A DNA stretch of 64,000 nucleotides, taken from contig JAGTTD010000001.1 in assembly GCA_018398585.1 (NCBI GenBank), forward strand, positions 25,985,438 to 26,049,437, read 5' to 3'. Every line of letters begins with the position of its first letter. Within the stretch, counting starts at the first letter, position 1. The position numbers and the translations under genes were made by a program. Positions 53,150-63,999 of this stretch are shown here, one piece after another. The stretch is from Simmondsia chinensis (lineage: Eukaryota > Streptophyta > Magnoliopsida > Caryophyllales > Simmondsiaceae). The notes beneath the pieces were generated by a model. It was given only the letters and a program-made list of their open reading frames with translations. It searched no databases and was not told the DNA's origin.

Positions 53150-53669
53150 ATTTGAGGCTCTGGTGATTTGTTTTGATTATGAATTGATATCCCTCCAAAT
53201 AGAGCCTCCATTTTTGTACTGCCGTAAGAATTGCAACATACTCCTTTTCATATATGGACAATGCTTGGTTCCTATATCTCAAAGCCTAGATTAGGTAGGC
53301 CAATGGCCTTCCATTTTGAGACAGCACTGCACCAATTCCTTTGCTGCAAGCATCAGTTTCCAATACAAAAGGCAAAGAAAAATCAGGCATGACCAATACC
53401 GGAGCAGAAGACATAGCCACCTTTAACCGTTCAAATGCCTCTTCAGCCAATTCATTCCAATGAAAAGCATCCTTTCGGAGCAGATCGGTTAAGGGTTTTG
53501 TAATCACACCATACCCAGCAATGAACTTCCTATAATACCCTGTTGATCCAAGAAACCCCTGCAGCTGTTTGAGTGTTTTTGGAATAGGCCATTCGTTCAT
53601 CGCTTGCTCCTTGCTTGGATCAGTAGCCACTCCATTCTTTGATATTAAATGATTAAGATATTCCACTTG
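53150..53669 (-). pseudogene. G3 RNase H and RT connection
   Basis: 53666-53286: [60 protein letters not shown] and [20 protein letters not shown] (first Asp). After a stop the RNase H continues (YEKEYVAILTA, LEGY) to the G4 insertion at 53149 and resumes at 47425 with YLLEQKITTRVQRKGLMKM. Confidence 0.88.
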
Positions 53670-54586
53670 CAGCTAAGCAGAAGAACATTTAGAGAGCTTG
53701 GCATAGAGTTTATGCTGCCTCATGGTTTGAAATATTAGCTCTAAGTGATCAAGATTAGTCTCCAATGAGGGACTGTAAACCAATATATCGTCGAAGAACA
53801 CAAGAACAAACTTCCTCAGGAAGTTCTTGAACACCAAGTTCATCAAAGCTTGGAAAGTAGCTGAGGCATTGGAGAGCCCAGAGGGCATCACCACGAACTC
53901 ACAGTGTCCATGATGTGTCCTAAAAGAAATCATGTGGATATCATGTTCTTGAACTCGAATTTGATAATGGCCATGTCGAAGGTCTAGCTTGGAGAAATAC
54001 TTAGATCCACATAGTTGTCTAACAAATCATCAATGATTGGGATAGGGAATTTCTCCTTGACAGTGAGGGAGTTCAATTGATGATAATCTATACACATTCT
54101 AGAGGTTCCATCCTTCTTTTTAACCAGAATAACTGAGGAAGTGAATGGGTTATGACTGTGTCTGATGAACTTAGTTTGCAACAACTCATCAACTTGCCTT
54201 TCAATCTCACTCTTTTGGGAGTGAGGGTATTTATAAGGCCTAAGGCTCACCGGATCTAAACCTTCCTTCAGTGGAATGGCAGGATCTAAAACTCTCCTTG
54301 GTGGCAATGTGCTTGATTGTTCAAATAAATCATGGTACTTCAGCAACAATAAATCAATAACTGAATTCGAATCTACCAGTTGAGCATCTGAAGTAGCACT
54401 GATAGAATGCAGTTGCCCAATCCAGTGATAACTCCCTTTCTTAAGCTCACCTTGCAATTGCTTCCCACTCATTAGCTGAAGATGTCCTTGCTCCTTAAAT
54501 CCTTGCAACTGAAGCTGTTGGTCATTTCTCTCAAATGACACAGTCAAGTGAGTAAAATCAAAGAGTAAAGGACTGATGGTCTTCAT
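53670..54586 (-). pseudogene. G3 reverse transcriptase (broken)
   Basis: 54586-53984: FDFTHLTVSFERNDQQLQLQ, AIPLKEGLDPVSLRPYKYPH, SVILVKKKDGTSRMCIDYHQ, PIPIIDDLLDN; frame change near 54000. 53933-53673: ISFRTHHGHCEFVVMPSGLS, NASATFQALMNLVFKNFLRK, VFFDDILVYSPS, KLYAKLSKCS. MPFGL reads MPSGL. Palm aspartates intact. Confidence 0.9.
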
Positions 54587-55160
54587 CCAATCAACCCCTC
54601 AGACCATATCACAACCTCCTAGTCTTAGCACTCTGAAATCATACTCAAAATTATGGCCCTACGTGAGCCACTTAAAGTTCTTGCATTTAGTCTATGTTAG
54701 AGTGGAGTTGCCATCAACTATTATAACTGCTAGAGGAGTGGTCTTAATAAACTCCTGCCCAACCATCCTTACAATCTTGCGATCTAAATGTTGTGCATGC
54801 TCTCGCTGTCCATCAAAATCAGTAGAGTTTTATGGCCTACTTCTCCCTTGATTCGAATGGTATTGTTCAAACCACTACCGGTCAAAGCCTTAATAGATAT
54901 CTCAATCTCATCTTCATCAGCCTCCTCCCATTCCTCTTCTATACTTTTTTCTGGATCAAGTTTAGTTTCATCCACCTCACCTCTAGCTGCAACTATTCCA
55001 GAGGCTGACATGAGATATTTTGGATCACATTTGTGCCCAAAGAAATAACGCTGATTGCACTTGAAACAAAGCTTCTGAGACCTCTTTTCTTCCAAACTCA
55101 AGGGCCTATTAGTGGCCTGAAAAGTCTTGGATGTTGAAGCTCCAAGTGGTGCAATTCTTC
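54587..55160 (-). pseudogene. G3 zinc knuckle and aspartic protease (active site altered)
   Basis: Knuckle LCFKCNQRYFFGHKC at 55070-55025, acidic linker, EISIKALTGSGLNNTIRIKG, then TLLILMDSESMHNI: the DSGSTHN site reads D-S-E-S-M-H, so Gly is replaced by Glu, and a stop follows. The linker FEYDFRVLRLGGCDMV is decayed in 54700-54590. Confidence 0.85.
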
Positions 55161-55164
55161 CCCT

Positions 55165-56058
55165 CTAAACTTCAGGAGTAGCCAAAACCGTGCTCTTTAC
55201 TTTCCTTGCCTTAGAGTAAGCTCGAGACAAGGTTTTAGGATCAAAAGCCTTAACCATATTCTTTATTTTTGGCTTAATTCCACTCGCAAAACTTAAAACA
55301 TAATAAGCCTCCTGACCTTCTGGATACACTACCAACATCCTAGCTCTTAGACTCTCAAATCTGGACATATATTCCTTTACAGCAGTTGTTTGAGTCACAT
55401 TATTGAAATTATCCACAATATCACTTATATCGTCATCCCTGTATCTTTCACACAGTTCTACCACAAACTCAGGCCACGAAATTGCAGGATTGCTACACAC
55501 TAAGCTATAATACCACAATTCCAATTCATCATGGAGATAAAGAGAGCCCAGCTCTACCTTTTACACCTCAGCAATGTTATATGAACGAAAGTACCTTTCG
55601 CATTTCCTCACCCAAAATTGTGGCATTGCTCCATCAAAAGGCTCCAAGTCCACTCTTGGCTGGCTAAATCCATTACTTCTTGCAGTCGATGCATTATCTC
55701 CACTGTTAGGAGGTCCTGATGGAGTAGGATCTGGTGGTCTAACTTGTTGGCTTTGTCTGCCCTGCTGGCTCACTGGAAAAAGAATACTCTCCCCAACAGC
55801 CGAAATCTACCTTTGCACTTGTTGCTATAATCCTACCAGCTGCTGTGATTGCATCTCAAATCTTTGTGATTGTGCTTCAAACTTCTAGTCCATGTCTTAC
55901 TTCATTAACAGAATCAAATTGATCATCTGATCAATCCGGTCAGGTTGATTACTACCTGAATCAGTTCCAGCTACAGCAGCAGCATAAGTAGCATTGTTAT
56001 TAGCAGCATCGGTAGCATTAGCTACTGCATTAGCTCACGTAGTCAGACCCCCTTCCAT
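55165..56058 (-). pseudogene. G3 gag
   Basis: ATG at 56058 (minus) opens MEGGLTT in frame with 55773-55561, which contains SNGFSQPRVDLEPFDGAMPQ and CERYFRSYNIAEV; several stops lie in the Gln-rich N-terminal part. 55524-55165 holds ELWYYSLVCSNPAISWPEFV, VKEYMSRFESLRARMLVVYP and ASGIKPKIKNMVKAFDPKTL. Same core as G1 and G4. Confidence 0.87.
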
Positions 56059-56186
56059 CTGTGCTAGTTTCTTATATCTGGCCAGGATTATGAATAATTG
56101 AGGCAAGAATCAAATAGATATGGCTTGGGAAATGCGAATGCAATCAAATTGAAGCAAGGTCAATCCGATCGTATGCAAAATCACAA

Positions 56187-56198
56187 GCTCTAATACCA
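56187..56198 (-). other. G3 primer binding site
   Basis: Minus strand TGGTATTAGAGC, one C-to-T change from the initiator Met match, two bases inside the LTR end at 56201. Confidence 0.9.
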
Positions 56199-56200
56199 AT

Positions 56201-56563
56201 TGTTATGAATCAAAATCAATCTTGATTCATAACCTAGGTTTGTAGAGTTTAGATGAGAGAAAGAAGTGAAAGGAGATGAGATTTGGAAGATAAGAGAAAG
56301 AATCCAAAGATATTTTCCATTGACAAAAATGATTATTACAAGAGATTAAACTATTACTACTAATTCTAGATACAATGCATCAAAATTAACAACGAAACGG
56401 CTCTACCTAGCTTAGCCACCAAAACTGACCAACTAACCGACTAAAGAAGTTAAGAAAACAACCAACACAACCACCTTTCCCGCCAAGAGACAATTCAAAA
56501 GCAATTGAACTAAAACAAACTAAAAGATGTTCCCCGTACATCAGAAACACTCCAAACATAACA
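56201..56563 (-). repeat. G3 5' LTR
   Basis: 363 bp, TG...CA. The primer-side end is a perfect hairpin GTTATGAATCAA (56202-56213) / TTGATTCATAAC (56222-56233). Confidence 0.9.
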
Positions 56564-57232
56564 TCCCACTGTCCTACACTTGATAGCTCTTTCATCATGA
56601 CTGTTCATCGTGCAGTGTAGAACCTGTTTAGAAATTCAGACTCCATTTCTTCCCAGCTGTTGATGGACTCTGGTTCCAAATTAGTATACCAGTCGTAAGC
56701 GATTCCTTTGAGGGAATGTACAAATTGCCTGACAAGGAGGTCACTGTCATTGGGCATTAATGCACGTCTTAACGAAGTGGGCAATATGCTGCCTTGGGTT
56801 ACCCTTGCCGTTAAACTGTTAAAATTTTGGAGTTTGGTAGCTAGCTAGCATTTTTACGCTATCAATCCTCCTGGAGTAAGGTTTTTGGTAGTATTGGTTG
56901 TTGGAAGAACTACAGTCGATTTGCGCCTTAATCGCATTGGCTATCAGATCCTGGATTTGGTGCATGGATAAGGCGGTCAAAGGGACTAACTCTTGGCTAA
57001 GAGCACACTTGCGGGTGACATTGGCCCTTGGAAACCTGACTAATTCAATCTGTTGGTTGGAATCAGACTCAGATTCTGCCCGCGTCTTCTTACCAATTCG
57101 TATAGCACTCTGGCACTCTAGTTTGTTGCGTAAAGCCACAATTGGTTGGCTTTGTTCCTTCAGTTGGGTGTCCTCTCAACAATAATTCTTTATTATCATA
57201 CTTTATCATACTTTATTATCATGGTAGCCTGT
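56564..57232 (-). pseudogene. T2 gag, N-terminal part
   Basis: 57139-56819 open: ALRNKLECQSAIRIGKKTRA, IELVRFPRANVTRKCALSQE, MHQIQDLIANAIKAQIDCSS and YYQKPYSRRIDSVKM; below that the frame shifts and reads the capsid part (SLKGIAYDWYTNLEPESINS) up to MKELSSVGQWD at the G3 LTR. Upstream codons 57232-57140 (DTQLKEQSQPIV) look like the start of gag, cut by the A1 LTR at 57233. Also present in copy at 46887-47361. Confidence 0.82.
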
Positions 57233-58633
57233 TGATAAGTGCTAGAAATGTTATATTTTATTATCATACTTTATGCTTTTTGGTTGTGTTTTTTTTTTAT
57301 ATTTATTTATGTTTTTAAATTAATAATTCTTTATTTTCGGATTTTAGTAATTATTTGATTGTTTCCTTGATTTTCGGAGCAGATATGGGATTAATTGATA
57401 AGAAATTTGGATTGCAAGCTGGCGGGAATTTTAGTTGGACAAAAATCTACTTAGAATCTCAATTGGATAAGAATTAGAAGTTACTTGGGCGCCAAGAAGC
57501 TCGTTTTATGTGGCAAAACAAATTTGGGCTTTTTGACTTATTTTCAAGCTAGCAAATGCTTATCTTAAGGTGTTTCCTAATTTAAAAAGGATTCAAAGAA
57601 GATTACATGCCTAATTTTTAGGAGAATTCAATTAAAAAAATATATATAAAATGTGGTGGAGAGCCCTAACCAAGCATCATCAGGGGATACACGTTTTGAA
57701 GATCCAAGGAACTGTAGAGACGTGTTCTTCATCAATTAATTCAGCATGAGTTCTTCTTATCTTTTCTTTAATTCTTTCTTTTTTTCAATGACCATGAGTG
57801 TGTAATCTTTTATTGTTCAGTAGAGAAAGGATTGAAACCATGAATTTATGATCATGAGACAAGTATTTTGATTTTAAAATATTTCACATTGCTATGTTTA
57901 AATATCTATGAATCATTTATGCTTGAATGTCATGATTGATGGATTGGTTGTGTAGGAGACCTACTACTCAATTACTTCTTGATATCTAATGCTAGTTAGT
58001 GATTCTAAGTTCGTAATTGCTTGGTTGGATTAACACAAGTAGCAAATAATAGAAACATGGATGGTCAAGTTTATGCTTTCTGTTATGGTGTTTAATAGTC
58101 TAGATTAAATATTTGCGTCGTCGTTTGTTATTTCTAGGATTGATGATGTCTTTCCCATTCGTTAAAGATGCCATGAGATTAAAATTTTCAATCATTTGAG
58201 GGCTGTTTAGTGGTTAGTTTAATTGCAGATCGTCTAGATTAAACCAAAATTAAGGAAAAATAGGGAATAATAGCTTCATTGGTGAATTCTACAGTCAATC
58301 TATTTAAACTAGTGAATTGAATGTGTTGATGATTAATTTCTAAATTCATGGTGAATTTTTCTATTCTCTACTGAATGCTTTTAATATATTGTTAAGAACC
58401 TTTATAAAGCTCACATCTTTAATAGATTACTTCATCTAGCATACTTTAGATAGTTGAATCTAGAACCCCCTCCTCGAATTTACTTGCGTTATTTGATTAG
58501 TTATTTAGGAAACTCGAATTTAGATAACTGAAACACTTTAATCCTCATGGGATCGACCTCTACTTACCCTATCTACTAGTTAGTTAGGTTGATTTAGAGT
58601 TTAATTTTAATTTGCTGCACTCGGCAAGCATCA
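57233..58633 (+). repeat. A1 5' LTR
   Basis: About 1.4 kb, TGATAAGTGCTAG...GGCAAGCATCA. The start may be three bases earlier (TGTTGATAAG at 57230). No ORF inside. No second copy in the window, so ends rest on the TG/CA and primer-site position. Confidence 0.75.
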
Positions 58634-58638
58634 AATTT

Positions 58639-58656
58639 TGGCGCCGTTGCCGGGGA
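58639..58656 (+). other. A1 primer binding site
   Basis: TGGCGCCGTTGCCGGGGA, the conserved Athila/Tat primer site, five bases after the LTR. Confidence 0.93.
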
Positions 58657-58847
58657 TTATAGCTTATTTTGTTATTTGAATTCAAAACTCTAAATTTTTT
58701 TTCTCTCATTTTTTTAGGTTTTAGAGTGAGGAATCTGGTCCTAGACTCTTTCGTATTAGACAATTCATTCAAGAACACTCAAGCTCATCTAATCCACTTT
58801 TGTTCAGAGATCGTGATAGTGGTCGTGATTCGGATACACAATCGAGC

Positions 58848-60308
58848 ATGGCTAATAGAACCTTGAAAGAGCTAGCTACTCCGGATTTAGATCAACAACC
58901 TTTATGCATTGTTTATCCTGCTTTAGAAGTACCGTTGAAATTACATTCTGGATTCATACACTTACTTCCCAAATTTCATGGTCTTGCAGGTGAAGATCCG
59001 CACGGGCATTTAAAGGAGTTCCATGTGGTTTGCTCAACCATGAGACCAGAGGGTGTTGAAGAAGAACAAATAAGATTAAGGGCTTTTCCTTTCTCATTGC
59101 AAGATGCAGCAAAGGATTGGCTCTACTATTTACCTTCCAGGTCCATTACCACGTGGAATGAATTGAAGAAACAATTTTTGCAGAAGTTTTTCCCAGCTTC
59201 AAGAGCAGCCAATATAAGGAAGGAAATTTGTGGCATTAGGCAATTTAGTGGGGAGACTTTGTACAAATATTGGGAGTGATTCAAGCGCTTATGCTCTAGC
59301 TATCCTCAACACCAAATAAGTGACCAACTGCTCATCCAATATTTCTATGAAGGGCTATTACCCACCGAAAGGAGCATGATTGATGCCGCTAGTGGTGGTG
59401 CATTGGTAGACAAGACCCCAACAGCAGCATGGGAATTGATCTACAACATGGCTGCTAATACTCAACAATTTGGCTCAAGGAATGAGCCCATTCTCAAAAA
59501 GGTTAATGCGGTAGGTGTTAATTCTATTGAACAATAGCTTTTGAACTCAACCTCGCTTGTTGGTGAATTGATTCCAGGAAATGTACAACAAGTCAAAACT
59601 TGCGGAATTTGCATGGTTGCTGGACAACCAACCGACGCATGCCCTACGTTGCAAGATGAGCAAGCAAACACCATTGGAGGGTTCCGTGGTCCACCTCAAA
59701 GGAAATATGACCCATTCGCTAACACATACAACGAGGGATGGAGGGACCACCCAAATTTGAGCTACGGCAATCAAGGAGCAAGGAATGCGTTTCCTAACAA
59801 TCCGCCCGGCTTTTCAAATTTGCAATTTCAACAAAGGCAGCCCATGAACCAAAACCAAAATCAAAGTCAAGGTACGTCTCTTGAGGATATAGTTAAGACC
59901 CTTGCTAATAATTCTTTGCAATTTCAACAATCTGTAGGGCAATTTCCAAGAGGGACAAGGACGAGCATCCAAAACTTGGAAACTCAAGTGGGGCAATTAG
60001 CTACCTCCATTGGTAGGCTAGAAGCGCAAGCCTCAAACAAGTTCCCTTCTCAAACAATCGTGAACCCAACAGAAAATGCTAGTGCGATTGTTTTGAGGAG
60101 TGGGAAGGAGGTAGAAGCACCCACAAAGGCTTTTTCTAAGTACCACAGCCGAGACGAGGAGGAGGAGAAAGAAGTGGAGCCCACCCCAATAGAGAAGGCC
60201 GAATCCAAGGGCAAACAAGAAAAGGATGAAATTCCTAAGGTAACATGTAATTTACTTTCTTCGTTTGAATATAAGCCAATCCCTCCTTTTCCTAGCAGGT
60301 TATCATGA
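58848..60308 (+). pseudogene. A1 gag
   Basis: ATG at 58848 (MANRTLKELATPDLDQQPLC) is the usual Athila gag start; the open frame begins earlier at 58800 without an ATG. TGA at 59277 and TAG near 59536 interrupt one frame. Order: FIHLLPKFHGLAGEDPHGHL, VEEEQIRLRAFPFSLQDAAK and DWLYYLPSRSITTWNELKKQ (capsid core), CGICMVAGQPTDACPT (knuckle-like), Asn/Gln-rich part, EDIVKTLANNSLQFQQ, a coiled-coil-like IQNLETQVGQLATSIGRLEA, then an acidic Lys/Glu tail ending at 60306-60308. Confidence 0.9.
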
Positions 60309-61000
60309 TCAAAGAAAGAAAAGGCCGATAAAGAGACTTGGGAGACTTTTCGGAAAGTAGAGGTAAACATTCCCCTTTTAGATGAGATTCAACAAGTGCC
60401 GAGATGTGGAAAGTTCCTCAAGGAACTTTGTACAAACAAAAGGAAGTTAAAAGGGGATGAAAAGGTAAGTGTGGGGGAAAACGTATCAGTTGTTATCCAA
60501 AAGAAGCTTCCCTTTAAGTGTAAGGATCCTGGTATGTTTTCAGTCCTGTGTAAGATTGGCAATACTAGGTTAGAAAGAGCAATGCTAGATTTAGGAGCAT
60601 CAATAAACGTCATGCCTAGATCTATATATGCTTACCTAAACTTAGGGCCATTAAAAGGAACTGGAATTGTCATTCAACTAGCTGATAGGTTAAATGCATA
60701 CCAGATGGTGTGATTGAGGATGTCCTTGTGCAAGTAAATGAACCGGTCTTTCCTGCTGATTTTTATGTTCTTGATTTGGAGGATGATAATATAGCTTCTA
60801 ATGATGCTCCAATCTTGTTAGGAAGACCTTTTCTTAAAACATCTAGAACTAAGATTGATGTGCTTGAAGGAACACTCATTATGGAATTTGATGGAGAAAC
60901 TGTAAAGTTTAATATTTTTGAGGCCATGAGATATCCTAGTGATGTGCATTCTATTTGTTCTATTGATGTAATTGGCATGTTAGCACAGGAGACATTTAAG
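60309..61000 (+). pseudogene. A1 aspartic protease (one frameshift)
   Basis: Same frame as gag to 60713: RCGKFLKELCTNKRKLKGDE, VVIQKKLPFKCKDPGMFSVL, then RAMLDLGASINVMPRSIYAY with D-L-G-A as the active site, and GIVIQLADRLNAY. A one-base change near 60700 moves the end of the domain, EDVLVQVNEPVFPADFYVLD, APILLGRPFLKTSRTKIDVL, to the frame starting at 60710. Confidence 0.9.
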
Positions 61001-62092
61001 TTATATGGAGAGGATGTCGTGAATGTGGTGATTAGCCACAATCTCGATGTAGACAGCATGGGTGAAAGCGAGATGGCCATGAGTGAGTCACTTGAGGAAG
61101 CTCTTATGGCACTGGAATCTTTGCCAATGGAAAGGTACGTTGTATCTTGTTTAAGTTTACCTATTTCTTACACAAAACTTCTACCTTCAATTGTGCAGGC
61201 ACCGAAGTTAGAGTTAAAGCCTTTGCCATCCCATTTAAAGTACGTGTATTTGGGAGAAGGAGAGACACTTCCTGTGATAATTGCAAAAGATCTCTCTCAT
61301 TCTCAAGAGGAGCATTTGGTGCGCGTGTTAAGAGAGCATAAGACCGCAATTGGGTGGACCATTGCCGACATAAAGGGAATCGGCCCCTCTATGTGCATGC
61401 ACCGGATTGTGCTAGAGGAGAATGCCACGCCATCTAGGGAGGCACAACGCAGGTTGAACCCACCTATGATGGAGGTGGTGAAGAAGGAAATTTTGAAACT
61501 GTTGGATGCAGGAGTGATTTATCCAATTTCTGACTCTAAGTGGGTAAGCCCAATTCATGTGGTCCCCAAGAAGACCGGGATCACGGTGGTAAAAAAACAA
61601 AGATGGCGAGTTCATTCCAACTCGAGTACATAATGGATGGAGAGTGTGCAGAGACTACCGCAAACTCAATGCGGCAACTAGAAAGGATCATTTTCGTTTA
61701 CCTTACATATATCAAATGATAGAATGTCTGGCTAGTAGATCTAACTATTGTTTTCTTGATGGATATTCAGGTTATAACCAGATTGCAATTGCACCAGAGG
61801 ACCAAGAGAAGACGACCTTCACTTGTCCTTACGGGATGTTCGCATATTAGAGGATGCCGTTTGGACTTTGCAATGCCCCGGCCACATTCCAAAGGTGTAT
61901 GGTTAGCATATTTTCTAACTATGTTGAGCACATAATGGAAGTATTTATGGATGATTTTACAGTTCACGGAAATTCATTTGATAAATGCTTACAGAACCTT
62001 ACACTTGTACTTAAAAGGTCCATAGAAACTAGCCTTGTTTTCAATTTTGAAAAGTGTCATTTTATGGTGAACAAGGTGTAGTTCTAGGGCAT
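61001..62092 (+). pseudogene. A1 reverse transcriptase, first part
   Basis: Lead-in PKLELKPLPSHLKYVYLGEG, LVRVLREHKTAIGWTIADIK, then RT: MMEVVKKEILKLLDAGVIYP, SKWVSPIHVVPKKTGITVV, a frame change in the A run at about 61590-61600, VCRDYRKLNAATRKDHFRLP, NYCFLDGYSGYNQIAIAPED, a TAG at 61848, RMPFGLCNAPATFQRCM, HIMEVFMDDFTVHGNSF (palm FMDD) and FEKCHFMV. Interrupted at 62092. Confidence 0.9.
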
Positions 62093-62555
62093 TGTTAGGG
62101 TTTTGAAGATTAGGTTTTGAAACTTAACCTTTGTTGGGATAGTGAGAATATGAGATGAGAAAGAATATAGAGTTTAGATGAGAGAAAGGAGGAAAGGGGA
62201 TGAGAAAATAGAGTTTAATCTCAAATGAGATTGATTTTGTTTACTTTTCATTGAATGATTTTCCTAAACATACATTTACATCCTATTTATAACAAACCAT
62301 GGCAAGAAACTAGACAAACCTTAGAACAATCTAGAATCTAACTAACTAGTAATTCAATTATTGAATTTGGCGCCAAAATTATAACAGCAAGTAGTAACAA
62401 TGCAGCAGCCCAGTAACACAGCAGCAGCAACGTGCAGAACACCAGCAGTAGCACGGACAGCAGCAGAGTGAAATGCATTAACTGAATTTTAACACCAATT
62501 CATATTCCCGCCATTTCCAATTTAAACTCAAGCCTCGGAATTTTGGTTTGTAACA
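62093..62555 (-). repeat. N3 3' LTR
   Basis: 463 bp, minus strand TGTTACAAACC...CTTCAAAACCCTAACA. Contains GCAGCAG-type repeats near 62400-62470 on the plus strand. Plus-strand GGCAT (62088-62092) is the left flank. Confidence 0.75.
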
Positions 62556-62605
62556 TTCCCTTTCCCTTGAAAACATTCTTGTCCTTAAGAAGAAGAGAGT
62601 TATGA
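62556..62605 (-). other. N3 polypurine tract and conserved tail
   Basis: Minus strand TTAAGGACAAGAATGTTTTC then AAGGGAAAGGGAA at the LTR; same tail as N1 and N2 with small changes. Confidence 0.82.
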
Positions 62606-62655
62606 CAATGATGATTCTATCCTTATATGAATGAGTGCTCTTCAGTAGTGATATA

Positions 62656-63999
62656 TTAACTGAATTTCAGCAGATACATGTGTTTGACACAGTGCTTGCA
62701 TATGAATGAGGAGGGTTCTTCAGGGGGACGGCACTGATCGAACCAAACATCAACAACACATCTACGACACCTCATAATCCAGTTATTACAGCTCCAGACC
62801 CAAACTCGCTGCTGAAATTCTCCAATTGCAGATACAATTCTATTTTTTTGCATGTAGTAAGCTACCTTACTGATTTTGTGTATCTTTGTCTCCACTAAAT
62901 TACATATGAAGTCCTTGATCATCTCGGGAGGCCTTCCAAACTCAAACCAAGAGAACCGAATATTGAATTCAACTTTCAAGCATTTCCCATTGCAGCTCAA
63001 ACCATCCCAATTCTTGAATATGGTAACCGAACACATTGAAAGTTTCCTAAGAATGCAGCTGTAACCCCAAACTTCAGTGATTTCTTTGCCCATAGCTAAT
63101 GTCTTGGAGACAAACAACTTGCGAACGTCCTCCCAACTATATAGCTTCGTGATAGGGACCTTGTTAATCGAAACTCTCTTCAAAAACAGAATTATTTCAA
63201 CCCGAACTTGCCGATCGACATGTCGATATTGCATATTAGCTACTGGGATCTGATATCTTGCTGATTTAACATGCTTTGTAGCATTAACTTCCATCCTATT
63301 CAGCTCACACACCCAAATCATGACATACTCTACCAATCCATGATGGTTCTCCAATGGTACCATTGTTACTGCAGCAATCAGAAACTCAGCAGTACAATCC
63401 TGATGTAGTTCATAACAACATCTTGTAGCTCGGTGTAAGTCCATGTGGAAGCTACTTGATAAAAACAAGTTATGACACCTTCCACAAGACGTAATAACAG
63501 CAAATAAATTCATTCTGAACCGCACATTCAAAACTGACAGCAAGGATATTCCCAAAAATTGATCTGCATCTTCCAAAGCTTCCTTTGAGGGAATATTGAG
63601 AGTAAACTTGTGAGATCTCAAAATTTCGGCCACCTTTTTCCAAATTCTTTCATTGATCGTTCCTACCAAAACATGAAGGACATATTGGAGCTTATGCCGA
63701 TGATTTTTCCATTCAAAGCCCTCACAACTGATCTCCCCGAACCCCAACAAATGCTGCACCAGATCAACAACTTCCACCTATAGATTATTCCAGTTTTCAA
63801 ATGCCATAACCTTTATCTTTATGAGGCTTCGTGCACCTGTTGCAAGGTCATACCCGAGGCCAAACAATACCTCAAACCATCCACAGTTCGTCGAACTACT
63901 AACAAGAATTATCATCTTTTCAAGTAAGTGCTTTTGTGTGAGTCGAAACAACACGAATTCCGGAGCAATGGAAACTTTGTTGTCACTTGCATTATACGG
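62656..63999 (-). pseudogene. N3 RPPE ORF (unknown protein, at least 447 codons, one stop)
   Basis: Open from the window edge to the stop at 62656 apart from a TAG at 63780-63778. Unrecognised. C-terminal 120 residues contain two copies of one motif: CLKVEFNIRFSWFEFGRPPE followed by MIKDFIC, and CVVDVWFDQCRPPEEPSSFI followed by C. Cysteine pairs also at CGRCHNLF and CCYELHQDC. No signal peptide or clear membrane segment; no pol motif. The open frame of this size, in DNA where other frames are short, suggests recent constraint. Homologues in N1 and N2 are shorter and more broken. A GTG at 63777 is not a real start. Confidence 0.65.

Larger units (their letters stand above)
47362..56563 (-). 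mobile_element. Ty3/gypsy chromovirus G3 (3' part lost, with nested G4)
   Basis: Minus strand: 5' LTR 56201-56563, primer site, gag, protease, RT, RNase H; the RNase H is split by G4 and continues for 64 bp (47425-47362), after which integrase, chromodomain and the expected 3' LTR context are missing and T2 gag follows. Closely related in protein to G1 and G4. It was inserted in T2 gag. Confidence 0.85.
37990..57232 (-). mobile_element. Ty3/gypsy Tat-lineage element T2 (with nested G3, G4)
   Basis: Minus-strand element: gag (57139-56564, continuing 46524-45360), protease (45310-44900), long spacer, RT, RNase H, a second RNase H, integrase ending at 39978, then a 3' untranslated part with a tandem array. 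The order gag-PR-RT-RH-aRH-INT with two RNase H domains is diagnostic for the Tat lineage (family knowledge). LTRs are not identified: the 5' side is cut by A1 at 57233 and the 3' side runs into T-rich DNA that G2 interrupts. Confidence 0.8.
57233..62092 (+). mobile_element. Ty3/gypsy Athila-type element A1 (5' part, cut by N3)
   Basis: 5' LTR 57233-58633, primer site of the Asp-tRNA type, gag, protease and first part of RT. The TGGCGCCGTTGCCGGGGA primer site and the gag and protease wording are typical of Athila elements (family knowledge). Cut at 62092 by N3; the remainder is outside the window. It lies at the 5' side of T2, whose gag it interrupts. Confidence 0.88.

Noticed and set aside
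62656..63999. Env-like protein in N3
   Set aside because: Position fits, but I see no signal peptide, fusion-type segment or transmembrane anchor.
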